A stretch of DNA of 64,000 nucleotides from Nereocystis luetkeana (lineage: Eukaryota > Sar > Phaeophyceae > Laminariales > Laminariaceae). A program made the translations under genes and the position numbers. The notes under the pieces were generated by a model, which did no database searches, was not told the origin of the DNA, and was given only the letters and a program-made list of their open reading frames with translations. The first letter of the stretch is position 1. The number at the start of each line of letters is the position of its first letter. Location of the stretch: assembly GCA_031213475.1 (NCBI GenBank), contig JARUPZ010000011.1:2046001-2110000 (forward strand), written 5' to 3'. Shown piece by piece: positions 1-11,768 of the stretch.

Positions 1-7
1 CTTCACG

Positions 8-336
8 GGTACGAGCGCTCCTTCTCGATAAGCTTGTCTAGTTTGAAGGCATCAGCCACGCCTCGTGTTGTCGGGAGTACGAACTCTCCTTCTCGATACG
101 CCCTCTTGCTCATGAGGCACAAGTCACGCTGCAAATCGCCACGGATACGAATGTTCCTTCTCGAGACGCTCTCTCCCTCAAAAGACATCAGTCACGCCGC
201 ACGTCGTCATATGGGTACGAACTAACTAGTACGAACGCTCCTCTCGACTAGCACTCTCGCTCAACAGGCATCAGTCATGCCGCATAGCGCCTGCTCGACA
301 CACCGTATCGCTCAACAGGCACCAGTTACGCCGCAC
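8..336. repeat. Imperfect tandem repeat, about 70-80 bp units, about 4.5 copies
   Basis: Units recur near 9, 77, 146, 229 and 288. Each carries a version of TACGAACGCTCCTTCTCGA, then GCTCAACAGGCATCAGTCAC and GCCGCAC. The array probably continues beyond the left edge. Open frames on both strands here come from the repeat and I do not treat them as genes. Confidence 0.75.
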
Positions 337-480
337 ATCCGACACGAGGTACGCACGCAACAAACAACGATGGTATGTATGTATGCACGCGCGATTTTAC
401 TCTGTTGGTGACAAAGGTGACGCAGTTAGTCAATCGCCGAGCCATCCAGCTGCTCTCCTCTAGCCAGAGCGGTATTCTGA

Positions 481-795
481 GCCGAGCCGACAACGTCAGA
501 TTACCCCCGATTCGAAAAAAACGAGCGGGCCAGAGCCCTAGTGTCTGAGATGCAGGAACAAGACCACCTTCAGGAGTTCCTCTCTCGCCTCCGCGATCTC
601 TCTGCTCGTTACTCTCAGTTGCGAGCCGGTGCTCGCTCTTCTGCGCAAGAACTTCGGTAAGACGGCGCTCGCTCGTGGTCTGGAATTGCTCAGCTCCATC
701 TCCAACGCCGTGATCTCCTTCAGCTTGGCATTCACATGGGTCCTGCGGAGCGTGACGAGTCCGTGGTGGGTTGTGGTCAATGTTCGAGTTGGTAG
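481..795 (+). pseudogene. Decayed coiled-coil-like reading frame (strand uncertain)
   Basis: One plus-strand frame runs from 481 to the TAG at 793-795, broken only by a TAA at 658-660. Before the stop it is leucine-rich and helical (MQEQDHLQEFLSRLRDLSAR, from the ATG at 550). After it the frame continues LHLQRRDLLQLGIHMGPAER and ends near a CGQC motif. The TAA overlaps a possible splice donor (GTAAGA at 656), so an intron is possible instead of a nonsense mutation. The opposite strand of the same segment also gives a long charged, helical frame (538-891). This is a known side effect of leucine/glutamate-rich codons, so strand choice is uncertain. No family is recognised. It may be a fragment of a transposon gag-like protein or a dying host gene. 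Confidence 0.22.
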
Positions 796-2915
796 GGGTA
801 AGGAATTTAAAGTTGGTGCGGCGTTCCAGGAAAACGAAACAAGGGCTTTAGAGTCGTTGTGGCGTTTCAGATATAACGAATAACGAAACAACGCCTGTGA
901 TTGCGACGATCATAGCCACCGTGCCACGGTAGATAGGCTACACCAGTACTGTTGTCACATACCATGGTGTCAAATAAAAAGCGAAGTTCAGACCGAGGGG
1001 TCTTGTCCGCGTTGTTGCGAGTAGCATCCTTATCGCGTTATCATATGGGAATCCCTAGGCAACAAAAAAAACGCGATTCGCGATTCGTCAAAATTCGTAC
1101 TGGCATAAATAGGCGTTACATCACGATTATTCGATGTGACATTTCCATAACGACTAGTGATGTCAAATGTTCTACGATTCGCGGTAATGCCAACTCACCA
1201 ACTCACTCTTTTGTCACAATTGCCCGGCGTGACATTGTTTTGTTCGTCTAGAACTACTTTTACCATGTGCAGTACTGTACCAGTAGATATTTACGTACGC
1301 AACGCGTCTGGCTTCCTGGACAAGAGCATCGCCACCAAAGCAAGCGAGGATGGGTTCGTAACTTCGTGCAAGCCCGCTAAGACCCATTTATCTCTTCACT
1401 CCTCCCCACTTGCTTGACTCGCGACGCCCCCGCCCAGGCCATCATCGGAGATCGAGCGATGTTACGACTTTGTCCAGGCAGGCTATCACGGGAAAGATGG
1501 AGAACTACTATAATAGTTGCATTGTTACACACATGTTTCCAGAATTTCATGCAAGATAGAAATATGTGTTCGAAATGTTTTCGTCCAGACTTCCAACAGG
1601 AAAGATAAATATGAATACAATTCGAAGTGTATGTTATGCATCGTGGGACAACTATCGAGTCTACTGACGGCGAGATATGAGAGCAGGTTTAGCAATCTGG
1701 GAGAAGGGATCTTTGGGGATAATTTTGGCTTGAAAAATGCGTAGCGGGGTCTGCACTTCGGAATCGTCGTCCGCAAGTGAGAAATTTCCTGGTTCCATGC
1801 AAACGCGGCGCAGCCATCCCGGTTCTGTTTGTTTTTTACCGGGGTATTTATCTACTATAAATGTCCTGTGATACCACTCCTATGATACCACCGTAATACC
1901 GAGGTCCTCGATGAGGTTCGGTAAGGCCTGACTACTCTTCAGAACACTCTGGTAAGGCTCGGTACGATCTCAATATACCAGTCCCCGGCCTTTCGCCAAG
2001 TTCGGCATGACCTCAATACCGGGAACCAGGACTACAGGACTTCGCAAGTTCGGTACCCGACACGTGGATAAGTTGGGTACGATCTCACATTTATACCGGC
2101 ACCCGACACTTCGTTACCTTCGGTACGCCCGCCAATAACATACCCCGGGGAAGGGTATATGCCATCTAGACACACACCCTTGCCACATGACAGGTCAGCT
2201 CAGGGCTTGAGTTAGGTAAATACCCCCGACGCCTGCAGTGCTGTTCTTGTGCTGCAGTTACAGCTACAGCAGTACTACATACCTGGTACAGTATTAACCC
2301 CTGTTTGCACATCGCTAATACCTAACACCTGGCACCAGGTAACTCTGAAAACAGACCGCTGCCCAATGCTGGCTCCTAAAAAGGAATCGTTGCCGTGGAG
2401 CCCCTTTGGAAACGCGTTCGCCGGATCTTTTTTACAATCTTATTTGCAGCGGTTGTGCCACGATATGGTGGCCGGTTGTGGCCGACCAGTCGCTCTGCTC
2501 TCAACAATCGGGGTGCTAGTAAAGTTATCGCTGCCGTCGAACCCCTCTTGGACCTCGTTCGCGGCATTTTTTCAAAAACGTTGTTTGCAACTTGGAGCAC
2601 AATATCGTGGTTGCTTGTTCTCTGGAGAATGCAATTCACAATTTCACTTGAGGTCAACTTGTGGAGGGCTGAAGGTCTGGGTGGGATCAGGTCGGTGTGT
2701 GTGAAACCAGGGTAAAATGCTCCGAAACATATTTTGGTGTGTTCCCCTGCACGCAGAAAAGTTCCTGGCGTGGTCTACATTACGTACACTTTGCACATAC
2801 TTTTTTCCAGGTACTGCTGTACTGATATCTCATATAAAAGAAATGACCCCAAACCAAAAAATCCAGATCTGATCCATGTACGAACAAGACCCGTGTACGT
2901 CTACGATTTCCATTC
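796..2915. other. Intergenic, no gene supported
   Basis: Mixed AT-rich sequence. A short plus frame at 1290-1417 (GFLDKSIATKASEDGFVTSC) looks slightly protein-like but has no start or partner exon that I can defend. The part 1890-2140 holds a loose array of AAGTTCGGTACGATCTCA-like units and is listed separately. Confidence 0.5.
1890..2140. repeat. Degenerate tandem repeat
   Basis: About five spaced versions of a GTTCGGTACGATCTCAATACC motif (near 1915, 1958, 1998, 2049 and 2073), roughly 40-60 bp apart. Heavily diverged. Confidence 0.4.
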
Positions 2916-3003
2916 TTAACCCTGTTAGAACAGCACTCCCGTTAAGGGGACAATCCAACCAAATTCTAAGTAGTCTGTTCCCAAAACGGGACTGCGGTAG
3001 TAA
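2916..3003. mobile_element. MITE-B copy 1 (palindromic mini-element)
   Basis: Begins TTAACCCTG and carries CACTCCCGTTAAGGGGACAA facing TTCCCAAAACGGGACTGCGG. This is the fold-back layout shared by all MITE-B copies: outer TTAACCC arm, AGTCCCG, then a GGGGACAAA stem. Confidence 0.7.
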
Positions 3004-3760
3004 ACTTGGTGTAGAAAATATGTTGTGTTGTGTGTTGTCTTGACATGAAATCGTCATTTCTACCCATTTTCAGCACACCCAGTGTCTATCTTGACTCCTT
3101 TTGTTCTGTACGTAGAGATCCTAATTCTGTGGTCACAAATTCCGAGACAAAAAAAGCCCAGGAGCGAAAAACAACATACCTGGTATACTGCTGTGCCAGG
3201 TACCAGGTATTTGATAATAGCAAAGAAACAGCATACGCAGCTGCTGTATATATTATGTCGCCTGACACCTACACGTACTGCTCTAGATCGAAATACCGTG
3301 CCCGTATGATTACTATTAATATAATAATACTGTTGTACAACAGCAGTATTATACCAGTGGTATTATCCTTCCGTATTTATTTTCACTATACAGAGTAGTA
3401 TTAAATAGTACCAGGTACCTGGTACGTTTTTACGACAAAAAAATCTTCACAGACAAAGAACTTCAACATCCCGAAATTGCTCAAAAACTGCTTTCCCGAC
3501 GAGGACACCCGTGACACCTTGAATATATACAGCAAAATACTCTCACTACGATATGATGACATAATAATCACGAGATCCCCACAAGGAACACCCAATGAGC
3601 ATCAAAATTCTAGAATTATTTAACACGTAAAGAGTACGTACAGGAGTATGATGTTACAGCAGTGTGTTGTTACAAGCGCTTCGCGCCGCGGGCGGCTCGG
3701 CCCGCTACGCTCGCTCACGAGGAAGAAAAATGGAGCGCAACAGACGGTCCGAACAACTAC
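3004..3760. other. Intergenic, micro-palindrome rich
   Basis: No gene seen. Holds several TACCWGGTA copies (near 3177, 3204 and 3411-3423) and TACTGCTGTA-like copies. Confidence 0.5.
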
Positions 3761-3870
3761 TACGGGGGACCATAGTTAATGGAACCTATGGTATACATAA
3801 AAACCTACCAGATATGTTTTTAACCATTTTTACTAACAATATTGGGTCCCATTGACTATGGTCCCCCGTA
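3761..3870. mobile_element. MITE-A copy 1
   Basis: Terminal inverted repeats of the TTACGGGGGACCATAGT type, about 105-110 bp long, with an AT-rich centre containing TTTTTACTAACAATATT. Same family as the copies at 23209, 35327, 37060, 46440, 52163 and 56533. Confidence 0.85.
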
Positions 3871-6660
3871 GTATTATAGGTGCAAACAGGCGATTTGCAA
3901 ATGCCAAGAGATCCATGCTCCATCCAGGAAAACAACCCGAACGCCGCATGCATGCCGTACGGACGTACATATACCCCAGGTGGGGTGCTTATTTTCTTAT
4001 TTTGATATGCTGCATGTACGAAGGAGAAAGCACATCACGGCACAGCAGCACCGCAACGACAATGCAAATTATACCGAAATTTCCAACAAGAAAAACAATT
4101 TTCGTCCCCTCTCATGTAATTATTTTCTGCCTGATTGGAACACCCATGCACCGGTCAAATGGACAAAAAAAAAAAAAAAACGAGCAGCCGAGCTTCTCTC
4201 TCAGCCTCGTAGGCCGCTCGCCTCTCTCGCTACCACCACGCCACCGATTCGGTCCGGGTAAAGCTTTCCTCCCTCTCTGCCACAGTAGTGAGCCCCGTCG
4301 CCCGACTCGCGCGAAGCCCGGTGCTCACCGCGGCCCTCGTTCGCCAGCTCGACAATCTTGATGCACAGACTGCGTAGTTACCTCTGTGAACTTCAGCTTG
4401 GTCGCAAAAACAAGCACCGCTTGAACTTTATTTTGCACACCAGAACGAACCTTATAGATCCGTACATGATATACCCGATTCCGCACGAGAAGGCCAGACA
4501 GAGCCCATTTAAGCTTCCCCCGCGTCTCGATGTACACGCGACGCTTAGTCACGAAAACGGCGACCGCGCTCCGTCCGACCCCCCCTCTACCCGCCAACAC
4601 CAGCGACGGCGCCGGGCTCGCCCGCGGTGCCGTCCTCCGAGTACACGCACGCGCACGAAACAAAACTATAAAAATGGCTCTCGCCGGCAAGTAATAGAAG
4701 GAGGCGGTGTCCACGCGGGAGCTTTGAGAGGCCAGGGATGTACCAACTGGGCACGCTCAGAGAGTGAGATATCTGTAAGTAGGTTTATATATCGTCAAAA
4801 CAGTTCTTTGCATTTTGGAACGAGCATCCGTCACAATTTCTCAAGGGATGTTTTCGTGTAGATTTCCACACGAACGATGAAAAGCAAAAGTATCAATCTT
4901 CGATTTCGTTTATTTTGTTCCACTTTGGGAGGTGCGTGCATTTTCTGCTGTCGAGGAAAAATTATTCCAACAAGCAAAAATCAATCTCCCTTTTTCATTT
5001 CCAAGAGACGCGAGCTTGTCATGTGGCTGGTGGCATGTGTGGGAAACGAACGAACACACCAAACCATGAATGTGGATGATAAATCATTCAGTTGTTGCTG
5101 TTGTTCACATCAACTCTCTGACGAAGGAGTCCGTGGTCACACAAAGGTGCTGGAGCCCTAGAAAGATCCGAAAAGCCATAAAAAATCGAAAATCGGCTGC
5201 CTTAAAAACAAAAAAATACAAGAGACGAAGAAGGCGCCCACTATTAACAAGACAAAATCAACGTGCAAACTGAACCAACATGGCCGCGCGTGTATCTCAA
5301 CTCTACAGCATCAGAGTTCCCCCCGTTCCCACCACTAACCAACTCGTGGCTGCCGACTACAGCGGGTGCTGTCTGGAGTGCTGCCTGCATCGTACGAAAC
5401 GCACGGTAGTCGTGTGAACACAAAGAGAAACACGCCTGATGTCTGGGGTGCTGTCAGAGTGACGACTCGCAGACGTACAGTGAAAAAGGAGCAATCTAAC
5501 CGAAAGAAACACCACACGAACGTTAACGATCGCCACCTCTTCCCGGACTGCTGTGTCTGCCAAAAAAGGTGCAGCACAGCTATGATACGACGCCCCTGAG
5601 GATTGCGGGGGTCATTCCATGAAGGGTATACAACTCGGCAACACTGCAGAAACCAGTGACGTTAATAACAAGCAAGTGCATACTGCCTCGTGGAAAACAA
5701 AAGCCAGAGAAAAACACGGTGACTGCTTTTCTCGTGATGGTGTGCGCGCCGGTCACATGGGTCTTCGTGTGCCGTCCTGCTGCCGTTCTTTGCAGCCGCC
5801 TCATCGCCTTAGCCCAATCCGCCCGCTCCTTTCGACGTGCTCTCGTTGCCGCTCCCTTCCAGTCGGTTCCTCTTCCCTCCCGTCCCGAAAAACAAAACGA
5901 TCCTCGCACTTACGGTTCTGATCTGAAAAAACAAAAATTCTCGCGCTGGGTGAGTTCAATCCGTCTCTTCCCCGCTCGTCCACGCTACGTCTCCCTCCTC
6001 CTTCGTCGTCGAATCCAGCCTCCTACCGGCGCAATAGACTGTGCCGTAGTGTGGCCTGTGGTTGCGCCTGCCTCCGCGCACGGACCTCCCGATTGAGCAT
6101 TTTGCTGCTCTGCCGCAGCTGCCTAAAAAAAACGCGCGAATCGTAGGTCTCCGTGCCTGACGCACCACGTACGACCCAACTCTACTGCGACCTGAGCCTC
6201 GCGGCCACACGAAGCAGCAAGAAGGTATTACTCCTTGAGGGTGAGTCCGGCCCGACACTCGCCAGAAAGACCTACCCTTTTCGCTATAAGCCTGATAGGG
6301 CATGCCTCGCAGCATGCCTTGCCGAGGCAGCGAGGGGAACGGAGCATATCATCCACTTGAGTACACTCCGATACGAGACTTCCCGGGAGAAAATATGAAG
6401 TGAATCGGCTTGTCACGAGAAAAAAACTGCTTGGAATTAGTATAGTCATCACTAACAGGAACATACAAGACCATGATAAGAGATGAGACCACGTTTACTG
6501 CCCCGTCACCGGGCGGTCTCAAAATGGGTACTCCGGTGTAAACAAAAAGCGTGTCACGGATAAGAAAGCGTACGCGTATGATATGGTATCAATATATATA
6601 TAAACAATATCATATGGACACGTATCAGATCCAGGATCATGTACCAGGTAACGGTATAAC
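3871..6660. other. Intergenic, weak coding hints only
   Basis: GC-rich parts at 4200-4650 and 5750-6350 give overlapping open frames on both strands, none with a recognisable product. A 45-codon frame starts at a good-context ATG at 5280 (MAARVSQLYSIRVPPVPTTN) and stops at 5415. It could be a first exon, as a GT donor-like site lies at 5406, but nothing downstream confirms it. A possible donor GTGAGTT near 5949 follows a frame open from about 5656. I do not call genes here. Confidence 0.35.
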
Positions 6661-6769
6661 AGTGGGTTCCACTTTTAGTTCCGTGTGTCGCCAGTCACCA
6701 GTCGCCAGGCGACCCTAACCGCACTAAAGTGGGACCCCTGAAGTGGGACCCCTAAAGTGGGCTTATATC

Positions 6770-7033
6770 CTAGCTTAGTTCGGTCGCGCACTACTACTAG
6801 GTTAGTTCGGTCGCGCACTACCCACGACAATGGGACCCACTTGGTGTAGTGCGGGGACTACTACTATTAATAGGTTAGTTCGGTCGCGCACTACCCACGA
6901 CAATGGGACCCACTTGGTTTAGTGCGGGGACTACTTAGTTACCGTACTGGACTACTTAGTTACCGTACTAAGTAGTCCCCGCACTAAACCAAGTGGGTCC
7001 CATTGTCGTGGGTAGTGCGCGACCGAACTAACC
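6770..7033. repeat. Nested direct repeats ending in a perfect 67-nt-arm hairpin
   Basis: Arms 6873-6939 and 6967-7033 are exact reverse complements (67 nt), separated by 27 nt. The arm starts GGTTAGTTCGGTCGCGCACT and ends GGGGACTACTTAGT. Two partial direct copies of the arm precede it, at about 6774-6797 and 6800-6864. The first repeat junction has TACTAGGTTAG while the second has TACTATTAATAGGTTAG, so an 8-bp palindrome replaced a TA. Confidence 0.9.
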
Positions 7034-8794
7034 TGGGATATAGGGGATCGAACCATCACACCAAGCTTGTAAAAATTACACATGAGTAATTTTTCGATTT
7101 CAGACCTATGCCAATGGAAACGCGAAGTTGAAAAGTTTTTTTTTCAGATATGTATCTTTGAAAAAACAGCCGATTTTTTTTTCGCACCGCCGCTGTGGGG
7201 AAAAAAAAGAAAAACGTTTGATTTCTTATTTTTTTCCCCCCAACGGCTGCAGGCGGCGCAATCTGTTTTTTTTCTGGTTGCAAATTGTCAACACGGTGAT
7301 AGAAACCAGCTCGTGCGACGATCCACGCTCGATCTCGGCGTAGACTCAACTCAGCCCACGGCCAACCCGCTCGGTATCTGGCAAGACCAACGGATATAGA
7401 TGACGGCCTCGAATATATCAGGTGGATCCATGTTCGAGGGGGCGAGAGCTTGCCGGCGGCGTCCTACCGTATCCTCCCAAACCTGAAAACAAGTCTATTT
7501 TTCGCCATTCGAGACGGATGGAGAAGTTTTGCCTTCTGTTTTGTGCAAACCAGCGGCCAGATGTTTTTTTATCGTACGCCTGGTCAGCTCCCGCCACATG
7601 ACACGGCCATGGTGGGAAGACGGTGACCCTAGGGTGGGTCGGAGCCCCTAACGAGCGCACTCCGTTCAGAATTCATGACGCAATCATTGGTTTTGTTGAT
7701 CGATGTGTGTCGAGGACTCGGAATCTCGCCGCTTCGAACTAAAGATCGGCCTGAGTTTTTCTCAAGCCGATGTTGTTGGCCCAACATCGGCCCCAGATTT
7801 GCTTTTCTCGGGCTTTTCCAAAAGTTAGGAGCTTTTTTTTTACGTGGCCCATAGGAAGCGTGTGATTTTTTTTGGCGGGTGTCTTTGAAATTCAAACTTT
7901 TTATTGAAACTTCGCTGTCCCATTGGCATATAGGTCTCACAGCTTATTTTGTTTTTATTTTTTTAATTGTTCTTCACATACGTAGGGAAATGGGAAACAT
8001 TAGATTGAGGCTACTCGTGGTTAGCGTGCGTAGTAGGGAGCCCACAATCACGTGCGCCCTGAACTCGAATTGATGGAAGTTGTCTAGGCCACCCCAGGGG
8101 CTCCGTCTCTCTGTTGTACCGCAGGATAGATAAGAAACGCCTCTTTATGTATTTCTAGGTCTGGCTCGTGTTGTGTTCTCGTACGCGTCATCTTGCTTGG
8201 CATTTTTCACTTGCTTTACACAATAATTGGCAACTTTTGTTCCTGTTTTTCTTTATTTATTTATTTAGTCTGTGATTACAGATTAATATTAATATACCAG
8301 TATGATACTGGTATAATATACCAGTACCACGTATATATTTATATTTATATACCTAGGATGAGGGATCAGGACGAGACACTGGGTGTCTTGCTATAGTTAG
8401 GTAGAGGAAACGGTTTAATTCAAAGAAATCACACACATTGGTTTTGTTTCCTGTATTTCCCACCAGTTCAAATAGTCTACAGCAGTATGCACTCACATCG
8501 CCTGGCTGCAAAACACGCACCCGTTATCACCGACGGCTATTAATGGGCCGAATCTATAGGACACACATCACAGATGGACAAACAGCGTTTCCCGTCTACT
8601 ACTGTTGTGAACAATGGCCATTGGCAAGCATTCCTCGGGCCTACGTGTATCGTAATTAGCGCCAATATGCGATTACTGAGTAATAGTACCTACACGTTTT
8701 GTCCAGCGTGTAAGCTGTAAGCAGATCAGGCATATAGGGGGGCGGCGGGAGCATGTTTGGCAGTTGGGCCTCGGCGCGGTGCGAGTCTACAACT
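7034..8794. other. Intergenic
   Basis: T-rich. An imperfect inverted repeat lies at about 7165-7270 (CGCACCGCCGCTGTGGGG against CCCCCCAACGGCTGCAGGCGG). A fragment of the Disp-C core lies at 8350-8440 (ATGAGGGATCAGGACGAG and AACGGTTTAATTCAAAG). No gene supported. Confidence 0.45.
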
Positions 8795-9147
8795 ATTATC
8801 ATTATTTTATTTTATTTGCTCATCCCATTTATTATTTTCGCACATCGTCTTCTCTCTCTCCTTCCAACGCGTAACTCAGATCCGGGGTCACATAGCAGGC
8901 TCTTCTCCCCCCTTCCCGCTACGGTACGTGCCTTCATTTTTATCGCGAGAAGATTTCAGCCTTTTCTTCCCTCGTCGACTCGCATCGAATTGTGCCTACC
9001 CACGCTGCAAGGCGCTCTCAACATTTGAATCCTTTTTATTTTATTTTTATTTTTGCAAATAAAGTCAAATGCCCGACCCACCTGGGGCTCGAACCCAGAA
9101 CTCAAACACAAGCAGAATTCGAGGTTAACCACTTGAACCACCGGGGC
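8795..9147 (-). mobile_element. SINE-A copy 1, full length
   Basis: Read on the minus strand: a tRNA-like head with A box TGGTTCAAGTGG and B box GGTTCGAGCCC inside a CTGGG/CCCAG T-stem, then a GACTTTATTTGC linker. The body includes GAGCGCCTTGCAGCGTGGGT and GAGTCGACGAGGG, and the element ends in an A-rich tail at the low-coordinate end. About 345 bp, typical of a tRNA-derived SINE retroposed by LINE machinery. Confidence 0.88.
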
Positions 9148-9989
9148 TATTAATAACTGCTCACCAGGTACGACCTGCTTCGTAAACAGTAGACGTAGAC
9201 TGTAGAAGTACAAAGTAGGTTTCGACACTATGGTTGGAGGTCACTGCTGTGTAAGATACCGAAAATAACTATGGTATTAAATATCAACATTAATAACCCT
9301 AGGACCGAGCTACTATTAATAAGATCGGACTATTACTAATACGAGTAGTCCCTTTGTCTCGTACACGGGGTGTGCCAGCCCTTTCCTCGAAAAACTGGTC
9401 ATCTCGTGCTGGTTCTGAATGTTCTGAGTGCACAAAACAGCAGAGCGTGAACCTGAGAGTAGCCGCATACAGCAGTATAATAGTCGATAGTTGGGCTCAG
9501 TCGCGAAACGGAAGTGCCGACCATCCGACTCACTGTTGTTCATTGCTTGTATGAAGGCGTTTTCAATGCGGGTGCCAGCTTTTCAACGTGGTGAACCGTT
9601 GCGGGTGCCCTGACTCCGCAGCTCATCTCTATCGATGGCGCCGACGGCATAACATTGTCTTTCGCATGAGATTGCATAATATTAATAGATGGCTTACGAC
9701 TTGCCGTGGTCGTCTCATCGACGCGTTCGTTTGACACAAGCTTGGGAGGCAATAACTTCTTTAGGGCCCGAGATGGCGATCTAAATAAACACTTGATAAA
9801 TGTTGGTGATAACCACGCAGTGACCTGACGGTTGATGTTATCATGTTATCATAGTATTACTTATAGCCACTTTTGATGAACAATTTTTCACTCTCAAGTC
9901 CCACAGAGGATTATAAACGGATAACGTCAGCGAGTGATCGACGCCCCGGTGGTCTATTCAATACCTGGTATTAGTAGTGATACACTCAC
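9148..9989. other. Intergenic
   Basis: Contains TATTAATA at 9148 and 9312 and TACAGCAGTA at 9470. Open frames at 9316-9752 lack features of real proteins. No gene supported. Confidence 0.45.
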
Positions 9990-10078
9990 TTAGGACTGCA
10001 GTCCCGTTTTGGGGACAGACCACTTGGAATTAGAGTAATTTGTGCCGATTACGGGACTGCAGATCTAAAAGGGTTAAC
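9990..10078. mobile_element. MITE-B copy 2
   Basis: TTAGGACTGCAGTCCCGTTT and TGGGGACAGACC face TTACGGGACTGCAG and AAAAGGGTTAA. Good fold-back copy with a diverged inner stem. Confidence 0.75.
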
Positions 10079-10158
10079 CTCGAATACTACTATTAATAGC
10101 GTTGGTGTGAGGGTTTCCATTCTCCGCATGAGGTCACTCAAAGTATTTCGCAAATTAC

Positions 10159-10385
10159 ACCAGCTGTCGAGAGCGCACTATACATAGCGTCGGAAGGCAC
10201 AAGTCGACGCGAATCGACGAGGGAAAGTGTTGGAACTCTTTCGCGATAGAAAAGCAAGGCACGTACAATTGTGGGGAAGGGGGGAGAAGAGCCCACTCTG
10301 TGACCCCGGATAAGATTTACCACTGGGAAGGAGCAGAGAACGAAGGCGAAGAAATAAATGGGATGGAAAAAACAAGGAAATATAT
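10159..10385 (+). mobile_element. SINE-A-related body, diverged, no tRNA head
   Basis: Matches the SINE-A body in order: GAGAGCGC, GGCACAAGTCGACGCGAAT, CGACGAGGG, TTCGCGATA, GGCACGTAC, GAAGGGGGGAGAAGAGCC, TGTGACCCCGGAT and AATGGGATGG. The head is missing or unrecognisable, and divergence suggests an older subfamily. Confidence 0.7.
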
Positions 10386-10634
10386 CGTAAGTCTTTTTCT
10401 TCTGGGATTAATATATATATAGACCGACGGCGTTCAACTGCTGAAGTCTGCATGATACATGATACGTATGATAGATTGGTGACAAGTTCGCTGAATCATC
10501 ATTCGAATCCCAGTCAGATTATCTTGCGAGTGAATCTAGTCCGCGGGGTAAAGGGGTAAATCTGTTTTGTGTTGCGCTTCTCGTGTTTGTACTTTTCTTG
10601 TTTAAATTGAAGCCGATTGTGTCTTTCGGGAAAT

Positions 10635-10722
10635 CAAAACTCCACACAGAGAACTGAACCCATGACACCAACGCTAGTAGAAGTCGAGGTTAACCGCTCT
10701 TAACACCACGTATTGCATATTA
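10635..10722 (-). mobile_element. tRNA-like SINE head, diverged
   Basis: Minus strand reads GGTGTTAAGAGCGGTTAACC, then GACTTC, then ATGGGTTCAGTTCTC. These are in A-box and B-box positions, and the GTTAACCTCGA is shared with SINE-A. The body to the left does not match SINE-A clearly. Confidence 0.4.
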
Positions 10723-11768
10723 ACAGATCACCTGGGCCACCGGTACGTACGACGTACCAGGTATCGATGTATTCCATGTCGAAATACCTCGTGGTTGGTG
10801 ACCTACCAAGGGCTGGCGTCTGAAGTGGTTTTAGTCTAATAATAGGATGAAGAATCAGCACAACAACGTGGTTGGGAAGAAAAAACGGTTTAATGTGAAG
10901 AAACAGAGGCTGGTACTGCTGTAACTGGCATGATAGACTATTAATACAATATTAATATTAATAGCGGACTATTCGTATTCGAATTCATATACCATTCATT
11001 GCCGCTGCGCGTCAGTACGTAGTACTCTCCAGCTCAGCTCGTCGGGGGGTCTAAAGTCTAAAGGTTTAACCTCAGCGGTCTTCTGCACATGGCGGTCACA
11101 GGTTGCTTCCCTTCTGCGCCCGACTACTATTAATATACTCGTGGAGCTTACGCCATATTTGAGAAAATGGTTGGTGCCGGCTGTGAACGAGGCAAAGGGA
11201 CTATTACATTAATATTTGCTAGCCAATGGTAAAGCTACCCCCCCCCCCCGGTAATTGCCGTTGAATTGATGGCGCATGGATTAGCATTCCCACTGCTCAG
11301 CGACTTTCGTCGATTTTCGCCTCCTGGGGCTCTCGCGTTTTTGGCGACACGAATTATTATAAATAATTGTATCCCGGTATATTAGAGCAAAATTCCGACG
11401 TCCAAGAAGCGAGTTGCAAAAAGAAAAGACTAAACCGACGAACAGCGGGAACGCTAAACGCAAATAACAAGACTCTCTGTGCGATAGAAAGCAAGAGCAG
11501 TATGGAAGGGTTGACACCTGACCGGTGACCACCGCATGATCGAAATATATTTGGGAGTATATATAAAAAGTAAAACTCCTTGCGAGCTGAGCTGGAGAGG
11601 AACGGCGGAGTACAAAACATTAGCATCCAGCACACCAGTATCCGCGCTATTATGGAGGGAACTGGCATATACGTGCACGAGCTGGGCCAGCCAAAAGAGT
11701 ACGAAATACTCCTAAGGTCGTATCTCGAACCACTGCACTGCAAATCGGGGTACACAAAATTGAACCAC
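10723..11768. other. Intergenic
   Basis: A Disp-C core fragment lies at 10845-10905 (TAGGATGAAGAATCAGCAC, AACGGTTTAATGTGAAG). Several TATTAATA copies and a (C)11 run near 11240. Frames at 11357-11755 are not convincing. Confidence 0.45.

Noticed and set aside
1..336. Spaced repeats suggestive of a CRISPR array
   Set aside because: The repeats are imperfect and contiguous, with no unique equal-length spacers, in a eukaryotic context.
4325..4714. A 129-codon minus frame with a basic stretch (VFVTKRRVYIETRGKLKWAL)
   Set aside because: Protein-like for about 60 residues but with no start, splice partner or recognised family, and the plus strand is equally open. Left as unexplained.
9085..9110. 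A tRNA-like T-arm suggesting a tRNA gene
   Set aside because: The same head recurs at every SINE-A copy with a fixed non-tRNA body and A tail, so it is a SINE promoter, not a tRNA gene.
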